DNA of 64,000 nt from Flavobacterium sp. CG_23.5 (GCF_017875765.1 NZ_JAGGNA010000001.1:1139001-1203000), one strand, 5' to 3'. Shown: positions 17,495 through 27,326, counted from the first letter of the stretch. The notes: generated by a model from the letters alone, not told the origin. Program-made: numbers and translations.

Positions 17495-20400
17495 ATGAGT
17501 TTCATAAACAGTATTATTAAAGTCTTTGTTGGGGACAAATCTCAAAAAGATGTAAAAGCTTTACAACCGTATCTTAACAAAATTAAAACTTTTGAAACTA
17601 GCTTAATGTCATTATCAAATGATGAATTGAGAGCTCGTACCGCTTTTTTCAAAGAGAAAATAAAAGAAGCTCGCGCTGATAAAGACGCGAAAATTGCTTC
17701 ATTAAAGCTGGAAGTTGAAACCATTGAAGATATTGATAAAAGAGAAGATATCTACGTTGCAATTGATGCTCTTGAAAAAGAAGCTTACGATATTTCGGAA
17801 AAAACATTATTGGAAATTCTTCCTGAGGCTTTTGCAGTTGTAAAAGAAACAGCAAGACGTTTTAAAGATAATACACAAATAGTGGTAACTGCTACTTCCA
17901 AAGACAGAGAATTATCAGCTACAAAAAGTTATATCACCCTTGATGGTGAACAAGCTATATGGGCAAATACGTGGAATGCCGCAGGGAAAGAAATTACTTG
18001 GGACATGATTCACTATGATGTTCAATTGATTGGTGGAATGGTTTTGCATGAAGGAAAAATTGCTGAAATGCAAACGGGTGAAGGAAAAACATTAGTGGCA
18101 ACTTTACCTCTTTATTTAAATGCTTTGACTGGAAACGGTGTGCATTTAGTAACCGTGAATGATTATTTGGCTAAACGTGATAGTACTTGGAAAGCGCCTT
18201 TATTCGAATTTCATGGTATGTCTGTAGAATGTATTGATAATTATCAACCGAGTTCTGAAGGTAGAAAAAAAGCATACGATGCTGATATCACTTATGGTAC
18301 CAACAACGAATTTGGTTTTGACTATTTAAGAGATAATATGGCACATTCGCCAGAAGATTTAGTTCAAAGAAAACACAATTATGCGATTGTCGATGAGGTC
18401 GATTCTGTTTTAATTGATGATGCAAGAACGCCGCTTATTATTTCTGGTCCGGTTCCACAAGGAGATCGTCATGAATTTAATGAGTTAAAACCAAAAATTG
18501 AAAACTTAGTAAGCCTACAACGTCAATTGGCTAACGGCTTTTTATCTGATGCTAAAAAATTAATCAAAGAAGGAAATACCAAAGAAGGTGGATTCAACTT
18601 ATTAAGAGCATATAGAGCATTACCAAAAAACAAAGCACTTATTAAATTTTTGAGTGAAGAAGGAATTAAACAATTGCTTCAAAAAACCGAAAATCAATAC
18701 ATGCAGGATAACAATCGTGAAATGCACAAGATTGATGAAGCTTTGTATTTTGTAATTGAAGAAAAAAACAACCAAGTAGAATTAACGGATAACGGAATTA
18801 AATACTTGTCTTCAGATTCTGATGATACTAACTTTTTTGTTCTTCCAGACATTGGAACTGAAATTGCAACTATCGAAAAGAAAAAATTAGACAAAGATTC
18901 TGAAGCGGAAGAAAAAGAAAAATTATTCCAAGATTTTGGTATCAAAAGTGAACGTATTCATACTTTGACACAACTTTTGAAAGCCTACGCTTTATTCGAA
19001 AAAGATGTAGAATATGTAATCATGGATAACAAAATCATGATTGTCGATGAGCAAACAGGTCGTATCATGGATGGTCGTCGTTATTCTGATGGATTACACC
19101 AAGCAATTGAAGCCAAAGAAAATGTAAAAATCGAAGCAGCTACTCAAACATTTGCTACGGTAACTTTACAGAATTACTTCAGAATGTACAACAAACTGGG
19201 CGGTATGACTGGAACAGCTTCAACTGAAGCTGGCGAGTTATGGCAAATCTACAAACTGGATGTGGTAGAAATTCCTACTAACAGAGGAATGGCGAGATTA
19301 GACAAAGAAGATTTTATATACAAAACTACTCGTGAAAAATTCAACGCGGTAATTGAAGATGTAACCGAATTGTCAAAAGCAGGAAGACCAGTACTTATTG
19401 GAACAACTTCTGTGGAGATTTCGGAATTATTAAGCCGAATGTTAAAAATGAGAGGAGTTGCGCATAATGTATTGAATGCAAAAATGCACAAGCAAGAAGC
19501 TCAGATCGTAGAAGAAGCAGGAAAATCAGGGGTGGTAACCATCGCTACTAACATGGCTGGTCGTGGTACCGATATTAAATTATCTCCAGAAGTGAAAGCA
19601 GCTGGTGGATTAGCGATTGTAGGTACGGAACGTCACGATTCACGTCGTGTTGACCGTCAGTTACGTGGTCGTGCAGGTCGTCAAGGTGACCCGGGAAGTT
19701 CTCAATTTTATGTGTCTCTTGAAGACAACTTAATGCGTTTGTTTGGTTCTGAAAGAGTGGCTAAAGTGATGGACAGAATGGGATTGCAAGAAGGTGAAGT
19801 TATTCAACATTCGATGATGACAAAATCTATCGAGCGCGCGCAGAAAAAAGTTGAAGAAAATAACTTTGGTGTTCGTAAACGTTTATTGGAATATGATGAT
19901 GTTATGAATGCACAACGTGAAGTAGTGTACAAACGTCGTCGTCATGCTTTGTTTGGAGAGCGTTTGAAATTGGACATCGCCAACATGCTTTATGATACTT
20001 GTGAATTGATTGTTGACGAGAATAAAGCAAATAACGATTTCAAAAATTTTGAATTCGAATTGATTCGTTATTTCTCTATTACCTCTCCAGTTTCTCAAGC
20101 GGAGTTTAGTAAATTGACAGAAATGGAATTGACCGGTAAAATTTATAAAGCAACTTTAGAATTTTATACGGAGAAAACAGAAAGAAGCGCCAGAGAAGCA
20201 TTTCCAATTATAAAAGATGTTTACGAAGATAAAAACAATCAATTTGAGCGTATTGTAGTTCCATTTACGGATGGTCTAAAAACCTTGAATGTGGTAACTG
20301 ATTTAAAGAAAGCATACGATACCAAAGGGAATCAATTGGTTGCTGATTTCGAAAAAAATATCACTTTGTCTATTGTTGATGAAGCGTGGAAAAAACACTT

Positions 20401-20848
20401 ACGTAAAATGGACGAGTTGAAACAATCGGTTCAACTAGCCGTTCACGAACAAAAAGATCCATTGCTTATTTACAAACTGGAAGCGTTCAATTTGTTTAGA
20501 GCAATGCTTGACAACGTAAATAAAGAAGTTATATCATTCTTGTTCAAAGGTGACTTACCAGCGCAACAGAATCAACAAATTCAAGAAGCTAAAGAAGTTC
20601 GTCAGACAGAAGACTATCAATTGAGTAAAGATGAAGTTTTAAATTCCGATGAGTTAGCCGAAAAAAATCGTGAAGCGGGACAAACCCAACAGCGACAAGT
20701 AACAGAGACTATCGTGAGAGATATGCCAAAAATTAACCGTAACGATACTGTTAGCATACAAAACGTAGCTAACGGACAAGTACAAGAAATGAAATACAAA
20801 AAAGCCGAAAGCTTAATCGCTTCAGGACAATGGGTACTGGTAAACTAA
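17495..20848 (+). CDS. secA: Preprotein translocase ATPase SecA
   Basis: An 1117-aa motor that pushes unfolded preproteins through SecYEG. NBD1 has Walker A MQTGEGKT (about 191) and a [19 protein letters not shown]alker B region (about 298). The preprotein-crosslinking region follows, with a Bacteroidota-type insertion of about 110 residues (about 335-450), then NBD2 with [20 protein letters not shown] and [10 protein letters not shown], and the helical scaffold. The C-terminus lacks the cysteine-rich zinc tail known from E. coli SecA; it ends in [18 protein letters not shown]. That same tail reappears, decayed, at 29.8 kb on the other side of an accessory island. The stop is followed 23 bp later by a terminator. 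Confidence 0.98.
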   Translation: MSFINSIIKVFVGDKSQKDVKALQPYLNKIKTFETSLMSLSNDELRARTAFFKEKIKEARADKDAKIASLKLEVETIEDIDKREDIYVAIDALEKEAYDISEKTLLEILPEAFAVVKETARRFKDNTQIVVTATSKDRELSATKSYITLDGEQAIWANTWNAAGKEITWDMIHYDVQLIGGMVLHEGKIAEMQTGEGKTLVATLPLYLNALTGNGVHLVTVNDYLAKRDSTWKAPLFEFHGMSVECIDNYQPSSEGRKKAYDADITYGTNNEFGFDYLRDNMAHSPEDLVQRKHNYAIVDEVDSVLIDDARTPLIISGPVPQGDRHEFNELKPKIENLVSLQRQLANGFLSDAKKLIKEGNTKEGGFNLLRAYRALPKNKALIKFLSEEGIKQLLQKTENQYMQDNNREMHKIDEALYFVIEEKNNQVELTDNGIKYLSSDSDDTNFFVLPDIGTEIATIEKKKLDKDSEAEEKEKLFQDFGIKSERIHTLTQLLKAYALFEKDVEYVIMDNKIMIVDEQTGRIMDGRRYSDGLHQAIEAKENVKIEAATQTFATVTLQNYFRMYNKLGGMTGTASTEAGELWQIYKLDVVEIPTNRGMARLDKEDFIYKTTREKFNAVIEDVTELSKAGRPVLIGTTSVEISELLSRMLKMRGVAHNVLNAKMHKQEAQIVEEAGKSGVVTIATNMAGRGTDIKLSPEVKAAGGLAIVGTERHDSRRVDRQLRGRAGRQGDPGSSQFYVSLEDNLMRLFGSERVAKVMDRMGLQEGEVIQHSMMTKSIERAQKKVEENNFGVRKRLLEYDDVMNAQREVVYKRRRHALFGERLKLDIANMLYDTCELIVDENKANNDFKNFEFELIRYFSITSPVSQAEFSKLTEMELTGKIYKATLEFYTEKTERSAREAFPIIKDVYEDKNNQFERIVVPFTDGLKTLNVVTDLKKAYDTKGNQLVADFEKNITLSIVDEAWKKHLRKMDELKQSVQLAVHEQKDPLLIYKLEAFNLFRAMLDNVNKEVISFLFKGDLPAQQNQQIQEAKEVRQTEDYQLSKDEVLNSDELAEKNREAGQTQQRQVTETIVRDMPKINRNDTVSIQNVANGQVQEMKYKKAESLIASGQWVLVN

Positions 20849-20871
20849 CCGTCCTTTATTTCTTAACAAGC

Positions 20872-20904
20872 AAAACTCCACTGCGCAAGTAGTGGAGTTT
20901 TTTT
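20872..20904 (+). terminator. secA terminator
   Basis: AAAACTCCACT, loop GCGCAAGT, AGTGGAGTTTT with a T-run. Its right half (GCAAGTAGTGGAG-T run) resembles the terminator after the secA-tail fragment at 29956-29988. Confidence 0.9.
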
Positions 20905-20940
20905 ATGCCCTGAATTTTATCCTGAATTTATTTCTGAATC

Positions 20941-21095
20941 TTTTTCAGAAGCCACTCCCGCCCTACGCTACAAAGCATTTGGCACCCCACCCTTTTTCTA
21001 GGTGCTTGCAGGAGCTTCTGTTAGTCGCTCTGCCACCACCAGAAAAAAGTGGTTGGCTACCTGCATGCGTTTTTCGCTACGGTCAGGGCTAGGGG
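20941..21095. repeat. Mosaic intergenic repeat, copy 2
   Basis: Begins TTTTTCAGAAGCCACTCCCG and ends CGCTACGGTCAGGGCTAGGG, the same end types as the copies at 15.3-15.4 and 35.4-35.6 kb; the centre differs. An open frame across it is only the repeat read in one phase. The rest of the 445-bp gap before the ATPase gene holds the secA terminator and, at 21153-21160, a TATATTTG -7 box. Confidence 0.6.
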
Positions 21096-21293
21096 TTTTG
21101 TGATGAGTTAATTACTAATTTCAATTTATAAGATTTTTCAGCGAATTATTTATATATTTGAAAATAAATAAAGTCTGACGTTTATCAGACCTATCTACCC
21201 AATCTAGGGGTGATAAGTCGCATTTCAAGACTTATATACAAGTTAGCGGTAAGCATAAGAACCAAACGTGACCCCAAAACCAGATTTAGAAAA

Positions 21294-23888
21294 ATGTCAG
21301 TATATCAAGAAATTTTAAATTGGTCATCAAGTAGACCACTATTCGTTCAAGACGCTTTACGAAGAATAATAACATCGACAACGCTAACTCAGACAGACAT
21401 TGATGAACTTGTTGAGTTAGTTAAAAAAGATTGCGGAGAAGCAACAATTACTTTAAATTCAATTCCTCTTGACAATACTCATATACCAGCAATAATTACA
21501 ACTAGTGGAAATTATCCAAAACTTATTGGTCTTAACAATCCAATAAACATTGGTGCTTTACATAATCAAGGAAATTTACAATTTCCAAACACAGGCTTAT
21601 CTGTTATTTATGGTAACAATGGTTCGGGAAAATCAAGTTATTCACGTATTTTGAGAAAACTTTGTTGGAGTAGAAGTCCAAATATTACATTAAAAAAGAA
21701 CGTATTCAATCAATCAACAAACCAACAACAAGTTGATTTTATTTTAGAGGATAATGGCTCAAACATTAATTTTACTTGGACTGAAAACAGTCCAAGTAAT
21801 CCTATTCTCAATTCAATTTTTGTTTTTGATAATGATTGTGGAGACATATACATAAACAACGAAAATCCCACAGAATATAAACCTGTTGGAATTGATGTTT
21901 TGGAAAAACTAATTTCAACTTTCGGAAGTATTCATCAAACTTTTGGATCATTGGTTGCTTCTTATAACACTCAAAAGCCAACATTACCACAGAATTTAAT
22001 TCAGACAATAACATCCCAATGGTATGGAACAATAGAAAATTTGCAACGTGCCAATGTTGATTCTTATATTCAATTTTCACAAACAGAAATTGAAAGAAAG
22101 CAAGAGCTTACAAACTTAACAACTGCACAAAACCCTCAACTGAATATTACAAATTTAACCAATCAACGAACACGAATTAACGGCTACATACAGCAATTCT
22201 TACAAATTGAAGCTTTATTCAACGAACAAAACATAAACGAAATAAGAGAGTATAGAAATACTTTTGGAAGTGTAAATCAAGCGTATCAAATTGCAACAGC
22301 AGAATTACAAAATGTAAACACTTTAGAAGGATTTGGGACAAATCCTTGGCGAACTTTGTGGGAAGCGGCAAGAAATTACGCTCATAGTTCAAATCTTTCA
22401 GATGGTCAAAACTTCCCGTCCTTAGTTTCGTTGGAAAAATGTGTTTTGTGTCAACAAGAACTTGACGAAACTGCACAACAAAGATTGTCAACTTTCAATC
22501 AATTTGTGTTAAATGATGTTTCTACACAGTTAAATTCAATTAACTCAACAATTCAGCAAAAACTAAATTTATACAATTCATTGGTTGTTCCATCAATCGA
22601 AAACTTTGCAGAGCTAGAGCAGTTAAATCCAAATTTCAGAGACAACTATAATCAATTTTCTAATTCTATCGCCACACTCAGAAATTTAGTTACTACGTTT
22701 TTACAAAATGGTGGGGAACTAAACCTTAGTTTACAAACTCTGACACCAAGTATAACAAGTTTAATTCCTATAATTGATGCAAGGATTGAGCAGAATAATC
22801 AACTTTTACAAAATAGAAATGGATTAGTTTCTGAACTTAATGAACTAACCACAAAAGAATTTTTATTCAACAACAAAACGACAATTCTTAAATATTTTGA
22901 TGAGTACCACTATAAGTCTTGGATATCTCGTTGCCAATCGCAACTTACAACTAATACTATCTCACGTAAAATTGGCGAACTAATGGAAAATCAAGCTGTG
23001 AGTTTACAACATCAAGAATTTATTTCTCATCTCAATTTTTTCAATCGTGATTTAGCAAGTAAAGTTTTAATTTCAAGAACAAGAACAAGCCAAGGAAATA
23101 CATTTCAAAAATGTGGTTTAAACGGCATTACAGATTCAATAAATGTTATTCTAAGTGAAGGCGAACAAAAAATTATTGCATTATCAAATTTTTTAGCAGA
23201 ATGTACGATTGATAATCGCTTGAATACAATAATCTTCGATGACCCTGTTACATCTTTAGATATGGACTATAGAGAATTAATTGCAAATAAATTTGTTCAG
23301 TTGTCAGAAAACCGACAAATAGTCGTTTTTACTCACGACTTGTCATTTTTACGTTTGCTTATTGACACGCATAAAGCAAATACGACAACAGATTGCACAA
23401 TAATCGGAATTGACAAATACAACGGAATTAGTGGAATTGTAACAGACGAAATACCATACTTAGCTAAAAACGTTCAAGAAAGAGTTGATTCAATCAGAAG
23501 AATTTTGAACGAACACGATACTCTAACTTTAACAGATGCCCACGGTAGAGAAACAAAACTTGATTCAGCACGGAAAAGATTTAGAATGTTACTGGAGCGT
23601 TCCGTTGAAGAAGTCTTGTCAAACAAAACTTACGAACGTTTTTCAAAAAATATACATTTAAAAAAAGGCAACTTATCAAGTTACATTGTTACCGAAAAAT
23701 CAGATGTAGATTTTCTTTTGAATCTATTTGGCAGATATTCCATAACCGAACACGATGGCGGAACTTCAACAATTCCTCAATTACGAAGTAAAGTAGAAAT
23801 TGAACAAGATATAACAGACTACTCTAATTGGAAAAACGATTTTAAAACAAAGCAAAGGACATTTCAAACTACAAATGCCTACAGCTAA
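21294..23888 (+). CDS. SMC-like AAA ATPase with CxxC hook, RloC/PrrC-like (possible defence protein)
   Basis: From ATG 21294 (MSVYQEILNWSSSRPLFVQD) the protein is 864 aa; a GTG 84 bp upstream is in frame but adds a non-conserved basic leader. Walker A is GNNGSGKSS (107-115). A long coiled coil spans about 200-590, with a zinc-hook-like CVLC (C383, C386) midway. ABC signature LSEGEQK (620-626) and Walker B IIFDDPVTSLD (D649, D650) match the AAA_13 type seen in PrrC and RloC. The C-terminal domain holds R764-x3-E768 and later H820 (ITEHDGG), reminiscent of the Arg-Glu-His triad of PrrC/RloC anticodon nucleases, though the His spacing is wider. It may be a single-gene anti-phage toxin; nuclease activity is inference. 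First gene of the accessory island. Confidence 0.8.
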   Translation: MSVYQEILNWSSSRPLFVQDALRRIITSTTLTQTDIDELVELVKKDCGEATITLNSIPLDNTHIPAIITTSGNYPKLIGLNNPINIGALHNQGNLQFPNTGLSVIYGNNGSGKSSYSRILRKLCWSRSPNITLKKNVFNQSTNQQQVDFILEDNGSNINFTWTENSPSNPILNSIFVFDNDCGDIYINNENPTEYKPVGIDVLEKLISTFGSIHQTFGSLVASYNTQKPTLPQNLIQTITSQWYGTIENLQRANVDSYIQFSQTEIERKQELTNLTTAQNPQLNITNLTNQRTRINGYIQQFLQIEALFNEQNINEIREYRNTFGSVNQAYQIATAELQNVNTLEGFGTNPWRTLWEAARNYAHSSNLSDGQNFPSLVSLEKCVLCQQELDETAQQRLSTFNQFVLNDVSTQLNSINSTIQQKLNLYNSLVVPSIENFAELEQLNPNFRDNYNQFSNSIATLRNLVTTFLQNGGELNLSLQTLTPSITSLIPIIDARIEQNNQLLQNRNGLVSELNELTTKEFLFNNKTTILKYFDEYHYKSWISRCQSQLTTNTISRKIGELMENQAVSLQHQEFISHLNFFNRDLASKVLISRTRTSQGNTFQKCGLNGITDSINVILSEGEQKIIALSNFLAECTIDNRLNTIIFDDPVTSLDMDYRELIANKFVQLSENRQIVVFTHDLSFLRLLIDTHKANTTTDCTIIGIDKYNGISGIVTDEIPYLAKNVQERVDSIRRILNEHDTLTLTDAHGRETKLDSARKRFRMLLERSVEEVLSNKTYERFSKNIHLKKGNLSSYIVTEKSDVDFLLNLFGRYSITEHDGGTSTIPQLRSKVEIEQDITDYSNWKNDFKTKQRTFQTTNAYS

Positions 23889-23970
23889 CACGATGTTTTG
23901 CGAGATTTGGGTATTTGGCTTAATTTAAAGTTGGTTTTGCACTTGGAAAACTTGTGTTTAACCGAAAAAT
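23886..23970 (+). repeat. 85-bp direct repeat, copy 1
   Basis: Starts at the stop codon of the ATPase gene (TAACACGATGTTTTGCGAGA) and matches 27156-27240 with one mismatch (23940 C against T). Downstream, CCCAAACCTCGCAAA (23987-24001) is an inverted counterpart of TTTTGCGAGATTTGGG, so the whole gap looks like an imperfect palindrome. Confidence 0.85.
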
Positions 23971-24139
23971 AAATCTTAATTTAGTCCCAAACCTCGCAAA
24001 GACCCAAAACGTTGTGCAATATTTGTAACGAACTAAAAAAATTTACAATGACAAACTTAATGTCGTAAAAAAGACGTAAAAAAACCGCTACAAATTAAAC
24101 ATTAATATCATAATTTTGAATAATAATTAAAAATAAATT

Positions 24140-24712
24140 ATGAACTCAATAGGAAAAAAAATTAGCGAAGAAAGAAAACTTAAAGGTTACACTCAAGAAG
24201 ATTTAGCTGAATTTTCAAAAATTAACTTACGTACAATTCAAAGAATTGAGAATAACAAAAATGAACCTCGAGGAAAAACTTTAAACTTAATTTGTGATGT
24301 ATTAGGAATTGATATAAATGAGTTAAAAAAAATAAAAGTAGATTCAAATAATAAAAATATTTTTGACATTACAATAAATTTAGTTTTTTATATTCTTTTG
24401 AATTTGATAATAATGTTTATGATAGGTTACTTAACATTAGATTCCGAAGCAAATTTTAATAGTAGAATTGGAGCATTTCTATTAAGTTTTTTTGTGCCAA
24501 TTTTTATTGTTTTTTTGACACCCTTAATGAGTAAAAAAGAAAGAGTATTGAAGTTTGGTATAGGCTATTTTTCATATATAGTGATGCTTTTGTCAATACA
24601 AGGTATAAGACAAGGTCTTCAAAGTGGAATTAGAACAGGTTTATTCTTTTGCCTATTAATAGCTATTGGTGTTTTATATTATGGAAATGTATTTATTAAA
24701 ACAGAAAAATAA
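24140..24712 (+). CDS. XRE-type HTH regulator with C-terminal membrane domain
   Basis: A 190-aa protein. Residues 1-60 are a helix-turn-helix of the XRE/Cro type (GKKISEERKLKGYTQEDLAE, then RTIQRIENNKNEPRGKTL). Four hydrophobic spans follow (about 78-100, 112-133, 142-162, 168-186), so the regulator is tethered to the membrane. Proteins with this layout are common in Bacteroidota and often control a neighbouring gene in response to a membrane signal. The target is unknown. It lies in the accessory island after the ATPase gene and a 251-bp repeat-bearing spacer. Confidence 0.85.
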   Translation: MNSIGKKISEERKLKGYTQEDLAEFSKINLRTIQRIENNKNEPRGKTLNLICDVLGIDINELKKIKVDSNNKNIFDITINLVFYILLNLIIMFMIGYLTLDSEANFNSRIGAFLLSFFVPIFIVFLTPLMSKKERVLKFGIGYFSYIVMLLSIQGIRQGLQSGIRTGLFFCLLIAIGVLYYGNVFIKTEK

Positions 24713-24760
24713 AACGTCGCACAACAGCGAAAGGTTCGTTGGGCTTGAAAAGCTAACAAT

Positions 24761-25259
24761 GAACCCGATCGCGCTGATATACCACAGTCGTTAGCGCAGT
24801 TTTGCAAACTGTGCCCGCAAAGTTGAGCAAACAATAAAAATAACACAAAAAATGTCTAAAAAGGATAAAGCAACAACAACCGCAGATGCTTATTTTAGTC
24901 CTTTAGGAAATTATGCTGCATTAGAAAATGAATTAGAGGTAGTTTTATTAGATTTATTTTAGTTGCCAATTGAAATGGGAACAGTTTGCAAAACTGCGCG
25001 AACGAATGTCTGTAAATAATAGCGATTGGAAATCTTCAACTTGATTGATCCAAATGAGTTAAACCAGTACCTAAAAGTATTGACCGTGTTTTCAAACTGT
25101 ATTAAAGCCTATTTAAAGGCCTTTTGCCACTTGAAATTATTCACGAATCATTGTCAGCCTCTTTTTAAAGAGACTTTTTTTTGTACGACAAATCAACTAT
25201 ATTTACAAACTCACAACGCAGTTTGAGAAACTTAGAAGGTTTTTAGACGAACTGACGTT
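24761..25259 (+). repeat. 499-bp repeated element, copy A
   Basis: About 97% identical to 26143-26641. It contains a 224-bp inner element bounded by near-perfect 32-bp inverted repeats (24785-24816 and 24977-25008; core GCGCAGTTTTGCAAACTGTG), a 36-codon open frame between them, and a right part with a CTCTTT-TT-AAAGAG hairpin followed by T's. It ends in GACGAACTGACGTTA. No transposase is encoded. It fills the gap before the TPR-like gene. Confidence 0.85.
24852..24962 (+). CDS. 36-aa conserved peptide in repeat copy A
   Basis: Reads MSKKDKATTTADAYFSPLGN and ends in ELEVVLLDLF. The sequence is identical in copy B, in a context where other parts of the element have changed, and it lies between the 32-bp inverted repeats. 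It may be a real micropeptide or the N-terminal remnant of a lost gene carried by the element. No family recognised. Confidence 0.4.
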   Translation: MSKKDKATTTADAYFSPLGNYAALENELEVVLLDLF

Positions 25260-25307
25260 ACAGGCAAGTTGAACCAAAAAACCGCATAGAAAACACAAAT
25301 ATTTAAA

Positions 25308-26114
25308 ATGAAAAAAATCATTGCTACTTTACTAATATTAAGTTTTAATTTAACTTTTTCTCAAGATTACTTCGAAGGTAAAAACTTGTATTGTAAATCT
25401 GAAAATCCCGAAGCAATGAAGCTTTTTAATTTAGGCATTGAAACTTTATATTTAAATAAATCATTAGACCCGAAATATCTCAAAATAACTTCAAATATTT
25501 TCTTTAAAGCATACAAAACTGATAAGACATTTTGTGATGCGATTTTTTTTACAGGATACACTTTGAGATTATTAAATGACGAAAAGGCAATAGCTTGCTA
25601 TATAATGGCAGACAGTTTATCAAAAAAAACATTAGAGTTTAAAATTAATTTAGCTTCCGAAGGATTAAGATTAGGTCGAGATAAATCATTAAAAATTGCT
25701 CGAAAAAAGTATAATGAAATAATTACTTTATTTCCTGAAAATCCAGAAGGTTATTATGGTTTTGCATTAACTTCTCCCGTTTTCGGAGATGTAGATAAAG
25801 GTTTAGAAAATATAAATATCGCAATTGAAAAATATAATTTATTAACTCCTAAATTAAAAGATGAAGTAATATTTTTAAAAGCCATTTTATTATCTCAAAA
25901 CAAAAAATATGATGAAGGTTTAGAATATTTAGAAAAATGTTATTCAACTTATAAAAAAGATGAAAACTTTAAAATTCATTATTCCTTATGTTTACTCAAA
26001 GTTTCTGAAACTAAAAATGACGAAAAAATGAAACAAAAAGCTTTTAAATTTTATCAACAAATAGAAAATAAAGAGCAAATTCCAGAAGACATAAAAATCT
26101 TATTGAAGTTTTAA
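25308..26114 (+). CDS. Secreted TPR-like protein
   Basis: A 268-aa protein with a cleavable signal peptide (MKKIIATLLILSFNLTFS then QDYF). The mature part is all-helical with tetratricopeptide-like spacing: repeated pairs such as FNLGIETLYLNKSLD, YNEIITLFPENPEGYYGFAL and YDEGLEYLEKCYSTYKKDEN, with the conserved G/Y/A positions. TPRs act as protein-binding scaffolds; no catalytic motif is seen. It would act in the periplasm. It is flanked by the two 499-bp elements, one just upstream and one just downstream, and so looks like cargo between repeats. Confidence 0.75.
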   Translation: MKKIIATLLILSFNLTFSQDYFEGKNLYCKSENPEAMKLFNLGIETLYLNKSLDPKYLKITSNIFFKAYKTDKTFCDAIFFTGYTLRLLNDEKAIACYIMADSLSKKTLEFKINLASEGLRLGRDKSLKIARKKYNEIITLFPENPEGYYGFALTSPVFGDVDKGLENINIAIEKYNLLTPKLKDEVIFLKAILLSQNKKYDEGLEYLEKCYSTYKKDENFKIHYSLCLLKVSETKNDEKMKQKAFKFYQQIENKEQIPEDIKILLKF

Positions 26115-26142
26115 AAAAACTGAAAGCTAAAACTGAAAATCA

Positions 26143-26641
26143 GAACCCGATCGCGCTGATATACCACATTCGTTAGCGCAGTTTTGCAAACTGTGCCCGC
26201 AAAGTTGAGCAAACAATAAAAATAACACAAAAAATGTCTAAAAAGGATAAAGCAACAACAACCGCAGATGCTTATTTTAGTCCTTTAGGAAATTATGCTG
26301 CATTAGAAAATGAATTAGAGGTAGTTTTATTAGATTTATTTTAGTTGCCAATTGAAATGGGCACAGTTTGCAAAACTGCGCTAACGAATGTCTGTAAATA
26401 ATAGCGATTGGAAATCTTCAACTTGATTGATCCAAATGAGTTAAACCAGTACCTAAAAGTATTGACCGTGTTTTTAAACTGTATTAAAGCATTATTAAAG
26501 GCATTTTGCCACTTGAAATTATTCACGAATTATTGTCAGCCTCTTTCTAAAGAGACTTTCTTTTGTACGACAAATCAACTATATTTACAAACTCACAACG
26601 CAGTTTGAGAAACTTTGAAGGTTTTTAGACGAACTGTCGTT
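26143..26641 (+). repeat. 499-bp repeated element, copy B
   Basis: Second copy in the same orientation, 1,382 bp after copy A. Here the 32-bp inverted repeats are perfect: 26167-26198 and 26359-26390, starting CATTCGTTAGCGCAG. It ends GACGAACTGTCGTTG. No clear target-site duplication flanks the inner element. It fills most of the gap before the next secreted-protein gene. Confidence 0.85.
26234..26344 (+). CDS. 36-aa conserved peptide in repeat copy B
   Basis: Same peptide as at 24852-24962, identical at DNA level, between the perfect inverted repeats. Real expression is uncertain. Confidence 0.4.
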   Translation: MSKKDKATTTADAYFSPLGNYAALENELEVVLLDLF

Positions 26642-26690
26642 GGCAGCAAGCGCAAAACCAAACTGGCGAAAACAATAACCTAACCGACAA

Positions 26691-27143
26691 ATGAAAAACT
26701 ATTTATTAATATTAATCTTGTTACTAACTGGAAATCTGATTGCCCAGAATGTCAAGAAAGAAGATTTAAGATTAGTAACAGAAAAATCAATTTATTTCAA
26801 GAATAATGCAGCCAAAATAAAAGTCAGGTTGTGGAATAAATCAAAAGACACTTTGAATTATTTATGCATGAGCTGTTCTTGGCAAGAATTCTATAAGATG
26901 AGTAATAAAAATATAACAATTAGAATAAATGAATGTGATAAAAATATTCCTCAAATTTTAATATTGAAGCCTGGAGAAAGTCGGACAGTTGAAATTTATG
27001 TATTAAGATCGAATGGAACAAAAGATGATTTCAAATTAGGAATGTCAATAATTCAAACAAAAGAATTGAAAATACCGAGCGCAGATTATATTTTAACAGA
27101 AGCAAAAGTTATTTGGTCAAGTAGCATTTATCCCAAAAATTAA
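26691..27143 (+). CDS. Small secreted protein of unknown function
   Basis: A 150-aa protein with a signal peptide (MKNYLLILILLLTGNLIA then QNVK). The mature part is rich in beta-strand-like stretches (IKVRLWNKSKDTLNYL, ILKPGESRTVEIYVL), suggesting one Ig-like domain; three cysteines (two in CMSC, one in ECDK) could form a disulfide. No known family is recognised. It follows repeat copy B by 50 bp and is itself followed, 13 bp after its stop, by the second copy of the 85-bp repeat. Confidence 0.7.
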   Translation: MKNYLLILILLLTGNLIAQNVKKEDLRLVTEKSIYFKNNAAKIKVRLWNKSKDTLNYLCMSCSWQEFYKMSNKNITIRINECDKNIPQILILKPGESRTVEIYVLRSNGTKDDFKLGMSIIQTKELKIPSADYILTEAKVIWSSSIYPKN

Positions 27144-27155
27144 AGCGCCAGCAGG

Positions 27156-27240
27156 TAACACGATGTTTTGCGAGATTTGGGTATTTGGCTTAATTTAAAG
27201 TTGGTTTTGTACTTGGAAAACTTGTGTTTAACCGAAAAAT
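27156..27240 (+). repeat. 85-bp direct repeat, copy 2
   Basis: Matches 23886-23970 with a single mismatch; flanks diverge right after. As in copy 1 it lies immediately behind the stop of an accessory gene, like a cassette boundary. Confidence 0.85.
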
Positions 27241-27326
27241 CTCGCATCTTTATTCCCCAACCACGTCAAGCGCCAAGACATTATCGGTAATGCGCCGAAA
27301 ATACCGAAAACATTGACAGTTATAAT

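Noticed and set aside
20892..21092. A 66-codon open frame after secA
   Set aside because: It spans the secA terminator and a mosaic intergenic repeat; its composition is that of the repeat, not of a protein.
24713..24760. A classical integron attC site after the HTH-membrane gene
   Set aside because: The ACGTCGCACAACAGCG-type sequence is suggestive, but it has no matching core of the GTTRRRY/RYYYAAC type and no integrase is present.
25026..25226. A 66-codon frame in the right part of the 499-bp element, also open at 26408-26608
   Set aside because: It would need a TTG start and runs through a terminator-like hairpin. The few differences between the copies change amino acids, so selection on a protein is not supported, though a gene remnant is possible.
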